From Inonotus obliquus (lineage: Eukaryota; Basidiomycota; Agaricomycetes; Hymenochaetales; Hymenochaetaceae), in NCBI GenBank assembly GCA_032164295.1, contig JAJHTX010000005.1, positions 1 through 64,000 of the forward strand: a stretch of 64,000 nucleotides of DNA, in the 5' to 3' direction. Below the pieces are notes generated by a model. It worked only from the letters and a program-made list of their open reading frames with translations, was not told the DNA's origin and ran no database searches. Shown one piece after another: positions 11,151-23,738 of this stretch (positions are counted from its first letter, which is position 1; each line of letters opens with the position of its first letter). The position numbers and the translations under genes were made by a program.

Positions 11151-12924
11151 TGGGAAGGACAGAGGGGGAGGCAGAAACTGGGAGGGAGGAGGAGGAGGAG
11201 GAGGGTGATATAATTTAGTGTATTACGTATAAGAAAAGGAAGATAATGATAAACTCTGTCACTACTCCTACTAGACGTTTCATTTCGCAGCTCAATATAC
11301 CCGTCTTATCGTCGATACCCCTCCGCGGCATTGCAAGAGCGTCCGAGCTTGTATGAGATACGACGGACGTACAAACTGTAACGCTGTTATATTTTAAATT
11401 TGATTTGTTTCAATGCCTATGCCTATACACGAGGCCAGCAAGAAGACGCCGATGGAGTGGCGTTTACCGTTGTACGCGTTCCTTCTTCTCTTCTATTCAT
11501 ATCGCATATCAACCAAACCATCCAACGAATCATAAAAAAACTCACCGTCGTCCATGTCTGTCGGACCACGCTTAGAAGCTCACTCTTATCGACCAGACCA
11601 GAGATTCGTCTCCGAGGATGCTGCGTGAGTACATGGAAGCAATGAACCAAGCATGTATCAACCAGGGAAATATTCCAAATGAAAATGAGGATGTTTTTCA
11701 CGGCTGTCAATCCGGATCATTCCGATGCGTGGTCATGGCTACAAATTGCCTACACGTGCAGTCACAAGTCACAGCAGTATCCTCCTGCTTTTGGTTCCTG
11801 GACTGTAACCTACTCGTTCTCTCACGCCACGCAAAACTATTCTATCCGAATCTCATAAAAAATAGACGCCCTTTGACGCTCGCTCAATCTCCAACAACAT
11901 CGAGTGGAGATACGCAGAACAGAACCTGGCGACGCCCTTGACCTATCTTCAGTGTATCTCCGAGGCAACGCAATGCTATTAGACTTGCCTTCACTTCTCT
12001 GATACATTAACTTTTTCAGAAACTTGCCTCCTGACTTCTCTGAGCCAAATTGAATCTTGTTCACGCGCACTTATCCTTCGCATTTTTGTGCACAGTCAAT
12101 GCAAATCAAAGTTACTTCTCCCTGACTCTAATAACAACTTGGTACCTCATTCAGCGGCTTTAGAACACTTCATTTCTGCTTCTCTCCCCCGTCTTCACAA
12201 TAGCTCTGCGACGATGCAAGGCCATCAATCAATTCGCCTCTCAGAGGAAATTATTACGCTCCGAATATCCACGGAGGGAAAAGCGCCACATACATAGCAT
12301 AACCAGAGGACTTTTCATGCTCCCGTCAGGCTCTTTCAAGGCCCGCAGCGCGTCCGATTTTGGTATTTCCCGCAGAGCCACTGGTAACCATCGTTCTTCG
12401 TCAGATGAACCCTAACATCTAAGGATCCTATGACTATTCTTTATCTTATATCCGCTCACATCAGACAAAAGCTAAATATAACTGCTTACAAGCGTTTCAT
12501 GGAGGCGACCGACTTGAGACAGCACGACCGACTTCCTCATCTGCAAGCACCTACAGATAGGCGACAGAATAAAAAAGTGCACTACCTCTAGCCATGGGGT
12601 GAAGGAAATGGTGTAGTACTAAAGATCTGGGGCCGAGCTACATAGCAGAGCAGTGCAACAAATCAAGTATCATAACGTGGTCCAGGTGGTCTTCACCGTG
12701 ATGCTTTCGTGGAGAATACTTCAGGTCTCTGATGGTTGGGTCGGGGGAAGATTAATTATGCAGTTGTGCTGAACTGCAAATTGCCTGCTACAATTCGCAG
12801 AATTTGTGAAAATGATAGGGCTTATGTAATGATATGCTTACCAAGCAGTATCCTGAAATGTACATGACGCTTTTGGTTGTTGGCAAGTATTGATCGGCAC
12901 CATCTCGTCGACGCTGGAACCACC
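11151..12924. other. Intergenic region with a GGA microsatellite
   Basis: This region separates the P450 (minus strand) from the MCP1-like gene (plus strand) and should hold both promoters. A GGAGGA-type purine tract lies at about 11180-11208, just upstream of the P450 ATG. No convincing gene, RNA or transposon end was seen in the remainder. Confidence 0.5.
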
Positions 12925-13715
12925 ATGACCTCTTCATCTCGCAGCGATTCCATCCGAAGAGCCATCTTGCCGTATCTCACCAAGGCGTCTCATCTACCAG
13001 CTCCATTCATCACAGCATTTTTGCTGGTTCATCTATCAGCTCCAGCACTGGCTAATGTGGGCGGCGCATCGTTATCCTCCTCTGTGATGGTGCGATACAT
13101 AAGCTCTCTCTTGTAGTGCTTTATTTTACTTTCTTGTATATTTAGCTACTCGGCCGGGAATATTACCAAGGTTCACCGCAAGAATTGCTTCTTTTGTTTG
13201 GACCTCTTGGTTTGCATGTATCGGCAAGCATCCTTAAGCGATTAATTTCACCCCATCCTCCGCGACCTATGCGTTCTCTGCTAAGCACGACGGCATATGC
13301 TACGCTCTCAATCCTTCCTACTCACATCCTCATCCAGCGGGTTTACCCAACGGATCCTGCATCGCCTATTTCATCCATCGGGCCCGGTCAACTCGACTTT
13401 TCTTTCGTCCAACACACGATCCAAAGCTTCCCTGTCCGAAGTCTGATCCTTTATGGCGGTCTAGCAGGGGCTTCAATTTTTCACGCCTTGGAAGGTTTGG
13501 CCTTGCTCAATGACCTTTATGCTGCGAAGGACGGTCATGCCGTGCGACGGGATAAGAGCAGAGTTCGTGCACGTAGAATCATTTCTGCGATGAGCATCCT
13601 GGCAGTAATGGGTGGCATATGCATTCTTTGGAAGGAGCCTCTTAGCATGCCTATTCCATCCCTCCTTTCACGGTTTGATGCAATCTTAGATAAATCTACT
13701 GTTTATCATATATGA
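12925..13715 (+). CDS. MCP1-like multi-pass membrane protein (DUF1691 family)
   Basis: There are two exons, 12925-13089 and 13146-13715, with a 56-bp intron (GTGCGA...TTTAG); the product is 244 residues. The start is the ATG at 12925 followed by a Ser/Arg-rich amphipathic N-terminus of the kind seen on mitochondrial proteins. Several hydrophobic segments follow, with the family-like blocks FGPLGLHV before a basic KRL and, later, HALEGLALL. Yeast Mcp1 is a mitochondrial outer-membrane protein that suppresses loss of ER-mitochondria lipid contacts. The assignment comes from this membrane/histidine pattern and is moderately firm. No truncation was seen. Confidence 0.7.
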
Positions 13716-14399
13716 GCCTTATAATTTTGGAGTATATAATACTCGTACCGGCACTGCGAGGAATCCAGGCTAAGCAGTGTTCACAATATCTCTTATTCTT
13801 TCAGTCGCGATGCATTCGTACGTATCTTGTGCCATATAAGTGAATTGCAATTGTAAGTCCGTATCAACACCTCCTGTCCAGGAATCATCTGACCGTGGTT
13901 ATACAGATGACATTACCGGGACGACTTTGCGGTGCCACCTCTTGTTCACCATTGCCCGCAGTGATCTAGGATAACGGGCATCGGTGACGCCGGCTCACCC
14001 TGCAAGCCGAGGACAGAGGTTGTTCTGAGTCTGAAAATTGATCTACCTGCGGGGCTCAGCTCAGCACTCTCTAGAGTAATAACAGGAAGGGTCATCCGAT
14101 GCTAAGCGTACAACGCACCCTTTTGGCCAACTATCGACTTACATATCCTTCGGCGGCCTGGATGCGTGAATGTACGATCTGCTCCTGTACAGCAGTCACG
14201 CATTTCAATCTTCTCCGCAACCCCGCTGCCATCAGTTGCGGTACCGTGACACAGCGGCAATGAGGGCGTTCCGGTCGCATTTTGCTATGAACAACTGCGC
14301 TCCCTCTAAAAGTGGCCGGCGGCGCATTTCGTCAAAGCCTCCCGGATTCATCGTATAAAGAATAGCTATGGAGAGACAGTACGCTGTGCGCCTTGAGTG

Positions 14400-16285
14400 A
14401 GCGAACTTCTTCGCTTCGTTTCTCATGAGTTACAGGCCATTGAGCGTTTCCTACCCTTGGGACACAGTCGGTCATGGAAAGGCATGTTCACTTTGCAGGT
14501 ACGTATCCGGTGTGTAATTGTCGCCCCATTTTGCTCACCCGCGAACTGTTTTCAGGGCGTCGTAAAACCGCGAGTCAATGTGCGCATCCGGTCCTAGCAT
14601 TCTGAGCACATATGAACTTCATAGAAATGTGACGGCAAGAACCCCGCCTCGTCTATGAATGTCTTTCTAAACAGAGTCTAACTTTTAGGTGCTAAGCCAT
14701 CCTGTGGGCAGTGCACTCGACATGGATGGAGCGAGAACAGGGAATACACCGACTCACAGGCCAGCACACATATCGAGATACTCGAGGACCGTATCAAGGT
14801 ACTACTGGCACGCATCAATGAATTAGAGAATCGCAGCTCTGCAAATGATTCCGCCTTTCTGCATTACCCGTATAGGATGGAAACACACATTGAACCAGCT
14901 AGCATCCCCCTTGCCCATCCATCCAACAATCTTTCTGCTCTGCGAGTAATCCCAAATACAGTCCCTCCAGACATCCACGAGGCTCTGTATGTCCTTGCTC
15001 GTGTGTCGATCTAAATTCGCTTCTGACTCACGTCAGAATTCGACGCTACATCGTTCCTGCGACGGGCGAATCAAAGGTCGGATCTTCATTGGTGCATGAG
15101 TTGCTTTGTCTCCCACTACGGAGCATCAAAAACCAAAGCGAGCTCCTGCACTCGGCTTTAGTAAATGTCTTAATACTCTCAACTCTTGTTCTTTCACAAT
15201 CCAACGAATTGGCAAAATACGAATCTGCCTATCGTCGGCATTGCAATACAGCACTACAGATACCAGTGGTAAGCACGTGCTCAGCTAAGGTGAGGCTGCA
15301 TGCATGAGCATATGGCCAGTAATAATATAGTCGATTTATAGGACAGATCTCCCCCGAGCGGTGGGCTCCAGATAATACAAGCGCACCTTGTCTTAGCACA
15401 ATACTATTTTACTCGAGATCATACCGTGAGAGCGTGCTATTACTTAAATGGAGCTGTAGCGCTGGTGTTGGCGTGCGATCTGCATAATCTTCCACCTTCC
15501 TTCGCCTCGTGTTCCAACGATTTCATTCTAGCACCCGAATCCTTTACGAACGATGTAGATAGATCAAAATCGGAAGGTAGAAGGTTATTTGATGAATGCG
15601 TGCGGACCTTTTGGATGGCTTTCATCCTGGATCATTCTTGGAGCTTCGCAGCTTGGATTTCACCCGCTGTCGCAGGTGTTCCTTCGTTCGAGTTGAAGAT
15701 TATGACTCTGTGGCCAGGTATTCCGGTAAGCTGCTATTCTATGGAAATGTAGTAGGATCAATAGTTCTCATAAGCTACAGTCAAATTCGATGCCTCACGG
15801 TGCTCTGCCGGAAATTGCCATGCGTACCGTACAGAGGTTTCTCTCTGGAAGGGAGATGCATACAGAAGGTGAATCGGCGTTGGCTCTACTCGCAAAAGCA
15901 TCGTCTCTGTTGGAACATTCAGAGAGGTTTTGTACCTCGTTTGCATTAGAAGTAACCATTCTATCATTAACTAGCTGCATTAGAGCACTAAATTAATTAC
16001 CCCCCAGCCTCCGGTCAGCAAGAGCGTACTATGGAGGAATTAGCATCGTTGTCCAAGATAATCCGTGACTTTCTTGAGCGAATCATACCCCTGGAATAGA
16101 TTCTCTTTACACAGGGTATCTTTGACAACCGTGATGCATATTTGCTGGTTCACGCTCTAGTCGATACTGCTATGATTATTACTATTTGTCCCGGATTGGA
16201 TCCGGGTGGAACTCGCGTGATGGGCCATGTGGAACGTATTAATCTTTTAGCGCTGAAAACTCTGAGGCAATTGACCCGCTTCTAA
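14400..16285 (+). pseudogene. Decayed Zn2Cys6 fungal transcription factor
   Basis: The plus strand holds recognisable pieces in order. A half zinc cluster (AKPSCGQCTRHG) just follows an acceptor at about 14690, with a short coiled-coil-like linker (HIEILEDRIKVLLARINELE). Middle-domain blocks follow: LVLSQSNELAKYESAY, LQIIQAHLVLAQYYF, RTFWMAFILDHSW, ESALALLAKASSLLEHSERF, NRDAYLLVHALVDTA. The upstream half cluster (ACSLC) cannot be joined to the rest without a frame error or stop. A frame change is needed near 15.05 kb, and an in-frame TAG follows PLE near 16.1 kb. The family normally regulates neighbouring metabolic genes. Boundaries are approximate. Confidence 0.65.
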
Positions 16286-16609
16286 AAGTCAGTGAATTAG
16301 ACCTCTCCGACTTGTCTAAGAGAATAGTAGCTGATTAGGATTTTCAAACAGGCAATAGGATGGCGTATTGCGCGAACTCTTCGTGAGACTCGCATCAGGG
16401 ACTCGCCAATGGCACTTTCGCTGAATGAAATCTGTGAAAAGATGGGAGGAGTACAGGTGTATTTATTACACTCTTATATAATCCAACCACGGATGTTTCC
16501 GACTCGCGTTTCGTTCCGATTTTGATCCGCTGACGCGCCCGACGCTGTGCATTGGGAATATAAAGAAAGGACCGATCATGCAAGCCACACTCCAACCAGA
16601 CATTACCCA

Positions 16610-17799
16610 ATGCCATCAGTACTCTTTCTCGGTGCAACAGGATATATTGGCTGTACGTTATACTTTTCCTCTGTTACGAAAGAAATTAATGACCTTCACA
16701 TGCGACAGCCGCCGTGTTTAACGCGTTCATCAACGCGCATCCCGCATTCGAATACAGTGCTCTCGTTAGAACCCCATCTCACTCTTCCCACATACGTGCC
16801 GTCAATACAATCATCGGAACTCTCGAAGACAGACAGTTGCTTGCGGACCTCGCGGCAAAAGCTGATGTCGTCGTCAACGTCGCACGAGCAGATGACCTCG
16901 ACATGGTCGAAGCGATCATTGAAGGGCTGAAGCGGAGGAAGGAGGAGCTTGGAAAAACTGCTTCTCTAATTCATACCTGTGATGGGAAAAGCTTCGAAGG
17001 AAGAGAAGTCTGGGACGTGAGTTATTCGCACCCTTCTTTGAAATACCCTTCTTACTTTCAATACTGGCTGCCACCCGCTCAGGACATGGACGAGGAGTGT
17101 TGCAGAATTCTTCTTGACAGGCCTGTGGAACAAGCAATACAACGTGCCCAGAAAGAGGATATTTTACAAGCATGCTTCGTTGCACCAACCGTCGTCTACG
17201 GATTGAACCCATACGAGAAGCCGTCTCCATTCTACCTTCAAATTATCCGCGAACTGCTGCCTCTTCCCAAACCGACAACCTCACCGTTGCCCTTCCCATC
17301 TCTCACGTCTTCCAAGGTCCGGGAGTCTCCAGAACGAGCAATGGGAATGGTACACATTGATGATCTCACATCCCTCTATCTCCTTGTGCTCGATAAGGTT
17401 CTCCGAGTCCGTGGCTGGTCTACACCAGTATGCGAAGATCCTTTCTCACGCGTCTTCATTGCTTCGGCGTACGAGCGTTCTAGCACTTGCCTTTACAATG
17501 ATGTTGTCAATGCTCTCATTGCTCACAACGTCCTCCCTCCTGATACCAGGTATGCCATATCCCTCTTCCTCTCACCGGGATGCTATGCTAAACCAATAAT
17601 ACTCTTTTACAGGAACTCCCACGAACAGCATGTCCAACCTGTCCAGATCCCGCCATCTGAGAAACACTTTTCCCCCCGACGCGCTGCGGTCGAACTAGGT
17701 TGGGAGGCGACTAAGCCCGAATGGCAGCATGACATGGACTGGGACATAAACCGAGCACTTGAGGTCCTTAAGGTACCCCCCACGTCCAAGGCTTCCTGA
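16610..17799 (+). CDS. NAD(P)-binding Rossmann-fold protein (extended SDR / epimerase-reductase-like)
   Basis: Four exons: 16610-16652, 16709-17016, 17083-17549 and 17613-17799, with introns of 56-66 bp. The N-terminus reads MPSVLFLGATGYIG and, after splicing, continues GSAVFNAF, which gives the GxxGxxG dinucleotide-binding loop right at the start. Later blocks include a VNVARADD strand end, HTCDGKSF, VVYGLNPYEKPSP and MVHIDDL, as in epimerase/dihydroflavonol-reductase-like proteins that act on NAD(P)H-dependent small-molecule conversions. A classical YxxxK pair is not obvious. Substrate unknown. The start is fixed by the nucleotide loop lying directly behind this ATG. Confidence 0.82.
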
Positions 17800-18184
17800 G
17801 ACAGGCCATCCGAACGCTCTTCCTTCGCCCTTGGCCTTGCACTATTCAATTATTTCCGGATAAACTTCAAGTCATCCGTGACTTGTACTCGTGACCCTTT
17901 CCATACGTCCTACTGTAATTCGCTTAATAGTGTATCTATCACATTTATACAACCGACAAGGAGTAATCAGAAGCAGACGGTTGCTACAGGATGCCAACAA
18001 CGAAATAATGCCACTATCCGCTACATCACATCTGCATCATACCACATTCGGATATTTCTACTCATCCTCCATAGCAATCTTTAAAAGAAAATGGAAATCA
18101 TGTCATATAAAATGGGGACTGGCATGGCCTCTCGTTCCGGATCTCTATCCATCTGTGTTTGCTTTCTCGTATCTTTCTCTCGTA

Positions 18185-20727
18185 CTACATGCCGAAACAC
18201 TCGACGTGCAGGAATACGCTGGGACCGCCACGCAAAATAGCTTTGGATCCAGCAATGGATGGTTTCTTCAATGTATCCCGTACATCGTCAATCAAAGAGT
18301 GAGGCCCCGAAACTGGTAGATCATGATACTCTTGAGCAACACGTCGGCTGAACGCAGAAAACGATTCTCACCACAAACGGCCACAGAATTCTCGCTCTCT
18401 CCAATCCTATTCTCCAGAATATCCCCGATGGCGGGCTTATCGTAGATTATAGACAAATGTCCACTTGCTACATCAACCGCGGCAGGAATTACCTTTTCAT
18501 ATTCAGATCCTGGCGTTCCCGGAGCGGAGTCGTCCTCCGGTCCTTTCACGTCCGCCTCGCCGGTAAATGTTTCGAGTTGTTTCTCCATGCATGAGTCGAT
18601 AGAGGGAATGTCCTCCCGAGGCTTCGACCTGCCCGTGACGAAAATCAGGAGCTCTAACTGCATGTTCGCCGGTATGTTGTCCTGAACTGAGCTCATTTCT
18701 CTTGCGATGGCTTCAAAGTGAACTATTTATCAAAATTGCAAGTCAGTAGCTCTCATCTTCTAGAATAATCATTACATACTTCGTTCGCGAATGTACCAGA
18801 CGAACTTGACTTTTCTGATGACCGTTTGAGTGAGTTCATTTCTCGATCGTCTTGCGTTGTATAATGAGCATTAGTTAGCTAGAGTTAAAATAGGAAACTC
18901 CAACCTAATGAGATCGAGAAGTAGGGGCAGAGTAAAGGAAACTCCGGAACCGCCTTGACCGCCTTGGTGAGCATCTCGACCCAATGCAGCAACAATCATT
19001 AGCTCACCTGCGACAAGAATAACGTTGGGATATCCAAAGACCAAAGGAGGGTTACCATACGGACCATCCACATAGGCAGACACAGAACAATCGCCAGCGC
19101 GCACTGCATACTCGTGAAGTCTGCGAGTGAAGCCATTTTGAACGCGGATGATGAATTTTAGTTCTGCTTCCGTCCCTTCGCCTCGGAGATCTTGGAGATC
19201 TTGGTTTCGTTGGAGCTCAATATCAGTGTTCTGTCCATCTTCGTTGATTATCGGGTTAGTGATAGACGCGATGGAGAAAGGATGGGACTCGGTTGACCAC
19301 CCAAAGCCCCACCTCGAAACTGCAGGGACCGACAAATACGCGTTCTGTCCTGGCCGCCATCCGAATCTTAGCGGTGCGAAAGATGATCTAGATACGCGCA
19401 AGCGAACAATGACAGTATCTGTGGATAATGCAACTAGGGTTGCTTGACCCTTTCCACCTGCGCAGGTTAAGAGGTAGTGTATTCGTAAGGTCCGCGCGAG
19501 GCGTAGTGCTCGATCGAGGATCAAGAATATGCAAGCAGACCACACATAAGGAAGAAACCTATCAACGCATTCGCCATTCAGGAGTAAGCCCTCGACTCAA
19601 GAGAGGCGGAAGATTGGACTCACTGCATCGCGTTTGTAACGTGAATACACGCCGACACAAGGAGAACTCTGCGAGTGAGCTGTCTAGATACCGGTGCATG
19701 CCAAATGTGATGGTATGACTCACATGACCAGGATGTTGTGTGCGACAAGGAAAAACTCATATGCAAGGAAACGCAGAGGACGCATCCCAAGGATAACCAT
19801 CAAAGTCAGACAGATATTCGCGACAATGCCAGAGCGCACCCAGCCGACTTTTAGAGAATCTTTTCCGGTAAGCCTGAAAGAACCCATGAGTAAAAAGTAA
19901 GAGACAAGGGTCGATGTTCACTACCCAAGCTTCCACTATGGAAAATACGGTGAGGTCAACTGATCGCGTGTACGAGTAAATGTAAGCGCATACTCTTCCC
20001 CACATGTGTATCCAGATCAATATTAGCACCGTTCTTGATGCCGCACGATGAAATACATTCAGCTTTCCGTAGCTTATGCCGGTCATTACTGCCAACCTTC
20101 AAAATCTTCCTGGTCGGAAAGACATGAATATTGAGTATTTACCAGAAATGAGATTGTTCTTTCCGGAAAGTGCCGCTATCAATGCTAGTTGACTGATAGC
20201 CAGAACGGCAGCACGATTCGCCCAATACTGTGGGTCCAAGAGTCCAGCGATGTTGCGAGCTGATAGCTTGGAATAAGCGATTTGCGGAGGGATGAGAAAT
20301 TTGAGAAGGACGTGCCGTTTATGAATTCAAGTATGAGCATAGCCAAGAGATGGCAGGCGCAGATAAAGACTTCGATGACTGTAAACCGTATACCTGGTGC
20401 AAGCGTAAGAGGAAGCCTGCACGCAACAACGCGCACATAATTAACAACAGCAACCGGGAGTCTTCTGGAGGAAACATGGCGGCAACGTCGGACGCTTCGA
20501 GAGTCAACCATATCAGGTATTTCTCTTGATACTGGCGAACGTAGAGAGAGGTGGACATGTAGCTTGTAAACTAGATTTGAAAGCGCGGCAACGAAGATGG
20601 TGCATGCGAAGAGATATACGGCGTACTGTGGATACTGTGACGCACGGAGCTTGCGCAAAGTCTTATCAAGACTAGTGTCTTGAAGGCGCAAAGGAGAAAG
20701 AGAAGTAGCATTCTCGAGATCAACCAT
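18185..20727 (-). CDS. Ferric/metalloreductase, FRE family (NADPH oxidase-like)
   Basis: Family members move electrons from NADPH through FAD and two haems across the membrane to reduce Fe3+ or Cu2+ outside the cell. The chosen start is the ATG at 20725-20727 (MVDLENATSLSPL). Transmembrane segments follow. One haem-ligand pair is visible with the typical H-x13-H spacing (FHRAASRTVLILIWIH). The FAD-binding block SHPFSI lies near 19.27 kb, and the nicotinamide-binding glycine loop GGSGVSF near 18.93 kb. The C-terminal exon begins around VRDTLKK and ends at 18185-18187 with FGM. Introns are numerous and short; the second histidine pair appears to lie across an intron near 19.7 kb. No disabling change was seen. 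Confidence 0.88.
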
Positions 20728-22743
20728 GCTTGGGAGGGAACTCGATATAGCGACCGTCTGAGCTGGGGGAAGGGGCGGACGTCCTTTTAACAGCAAGCTA
20801 GCAGCAGGGGGGCGCTTACGAAGCCACAAGTTTCGAGGGTATGGGATATTTAAAGAGCGTTGCTGACAGACTACCTTGTCCGCTCCCCGTGCTGCAGGAA
20901 AGAGCGGCACGAAGATAATTCGAGTGGATCCTCGCTAACCAATGAGGCGTACTTCTGATATGAAATAACATTCCCCCCTTTGTCCCCGCTCCGCCGGAAG
21001 CACTTCGCCTCCATGAGTGTTATCTGTCCTTCATGCGTGAACACTTAGGCGAGAGAAGCTCCAAAACTTGCAGGGCTAGAACTTGACATCAAGCAAGCAT
21101 CAGGATGGGCTCGTCGGACAGAAGGGAATCTGATAAGATCGAAATCTCTATTATTGGTTCGAATCTTATCGGTTGTAAAACCAGCGATGAGAAGCATGCG
21201 GAACCGAAACTCGTGACTTACCTCCGTTTCTCTATAGTTGGGTCAAACCAAGTCATCCGTCCAGCGACTTTATTGGCTTTCTCTATTTCATGCAGCGCAT
21301 GAGACGAATCGTCGCTGGCGTTTATCGTTTACTACCTGATCACCGAAGCGCACCGTAGATTCATCCTATCGAATGGTCTGTCAAAATAAACACCTAATAG
21401 GTGTATTGTTCCGAGGGAGGGTCTCTGATACATGACGCAATGAACCAAGCGAATCAGAGAGAGGCCTCTCTGAAGTCTTTTTGAGTATACCTTGAATGTA
21501 CTGGTTTCGGCCATGAGTGTAGCTCGTCTTTAGTGGTTTCTGTTATCTTGATAGAGATAGAAGTAGATAACCGTTCCCTAATATTAGCACCGGAGTAATT
21601 ATAGAATTGGACGGGTATTCTTGCCAAAAAAGCGCCTACATTGGATGCGGATACGTCGGGCCGTAGAGAGATAGAGCCAAGGTTCTTATTATAATCACGG
21701 AAGCATTCATTCCGGGGTGTTGTTGTAAAGCGAGGGCGTCCTATGCCCGCAATCGAGTACGATCCATAGTTTGAACGACCAGGGGACATATCTTCGCCAC
21801 TTGGGGAATAGACTCGTAGCATAAGCTTTCTTCCTCCAGAGATTCATGATTTTGCAGCTTGAAAATGTGAAACCAATCCAGCAAGAGACCTTGAACAGGA
21901 TGAGAGAGAGACACTAGAAGTTTGATATGTTAAGATAAGGAGAGCCACACATTTAGGACAAAGCCACCTGACCGTGCAAGCACACGGATCTGCTCTGGCG
22001 GCACGTAAAGACGGCACGTGTCTGTGTTCCAATGTATGGAAGCAGGGTAGTAGGTTCCTTAGCGAATATTCCGTTCCACTGAAAGAAAGTTTTAGGAAGA
22101 AGAAAGTCGCTCTCTAACCATAGTGATAGCGGTGCTCATCGTGGTCGTTGCAAGGTCGAGAGTGCAAATTTGCCGACTCACGCATCGGCAAGTCACGTGT
22201 GCTTAACCGTCATGCCGGTATGAGCTTCAGTAATGGTGGCACGGCCTATGTAATTTCCGTGACATTCCCACGGTCCCTTCCATGGCTAAGCGGCGATCGA
22301 CACGGATTCACCTGTTCCACTTTTTGTTTTGAGATTCGAGGGCCTGTCCTCCCTTCCACAACTTTACAAAAAATCTGAAAAAATGTCCAAAAATTATTTT
22401 TCGACACTCTGAACAAGGTGGTAAGAAAAATTACGAAAAATGTCCAACAGATTCCAAGATACGGCGATTTTTGACACATATATAAATAACTAAGACACTT
22501 CTTAAGAATTTTTTTTTAACAAAATCTTTATTTTTCATTAAGATTTATATATCTGAAAGAAATATGACAAGAAAGCCTGAATTCATTGAGCTAGGAAGCA
22601 TATATGCTGCTGTGTCTACTGTATATGTTAATCTCTCCACCAGTATGTCGATTTTTTTCACATATAGTTGACAGAACTACCCTAATACACACATACATCA
22701 TGTCCAAGCAGTTTTAAAGGAGTTTTATAAGTGTTTTCAGAGG
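20728..22743. other. Intergenic region with a possible unrecognised small gene
   Basis: On the minus strand, an ATG near 22.14 kb, a possible intron (GTTAGAG...TTTCAG) and an open frame at about 21454-21822 could form a small gene, but the exons do not join cleanly and no family is recognised. From about 22.3 kb the sequence becomes strongly AT-rich, with many A- and T-runs, and no gene is visible up to the transposon at 22.75 kb. Confidence 0.3.
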
Positions 22744-23738
22744 AAGATATTGGGGAGTGGCAATCCGCATCAAAAAAGTGTCCTGTGATTTTTTCGTTCG
22801 GAGCTTGAATAATTACTTTATATGTATCATAACGACGATCCTTTTTTACCGCCGTACCTTTCATATTGTCCCTGTCTGCTGCTGAGGATATCATGTCGTT
22901 CTACTCATAAATAAGCATCAAAACAGTCCATTCATACTTATTGAACTGAGTATCCAACACAACTAATGAATAATCAGTAATACTGGCAATTTTTACTGCT
23001 GGTTTTCGTCACCAATAAACCTATGAGCTGCATATAGTGCAGAAATACGTTGAGTATTGTTAAAAACATGCATATATTCAGCACTTCTAGACACACGTAC
23101 TATTGGTATACTATTATTGAAGCCTTAAAGTCTATCCAACCGATCTTTTACCTCATCTAATGTCATTGTATGCACTTCTCTCAGCGGTACATCTCTTGAA
23201 TAAACAGGCCTCCATTGGCCTATATTGCATCTCCTCCTCTTATCTACATAATAAGAGCTGTACCTACCTCCTATGAAAGTAAAATGAGTGACTACACACA
23301 GTTGAGAATTGTTCTATCTCTTTCTTGTTCAATTTGGTCAATCTGGCAATGTTTTTCGAGGCGTTCTCATCAGGTCACGTGCTCGCTTTATTCCTTTTTT
23401 GTTAGTACTTCTGCATATCTTCCTGCTTCTTCTCCTCAGCAACAACTTGAAGAATCACTCAACTCAATGCATGGTGAGTATTTTTCCATGTCTATCTTCA
23501 ATTTCTTCAAAAAAATTTTTGAAGAAGTTGCCTAGTTCTTAAGATATGAGCCGAGATACCACCATATCTCAATAGACTTTTGTAGAAACTTTATTTTTTT
23601 TACATAGATACAATTTATGATACTAACTACATGAAATGTACAGTTTCTTTTGGCCATTATTGCATTGTGGATGGAGGTTAGTCAGGTCGAATGCATCTCT
23701 CAAAATCCGGTCATCGCTTATGCTCGCTTATGCGTAAC

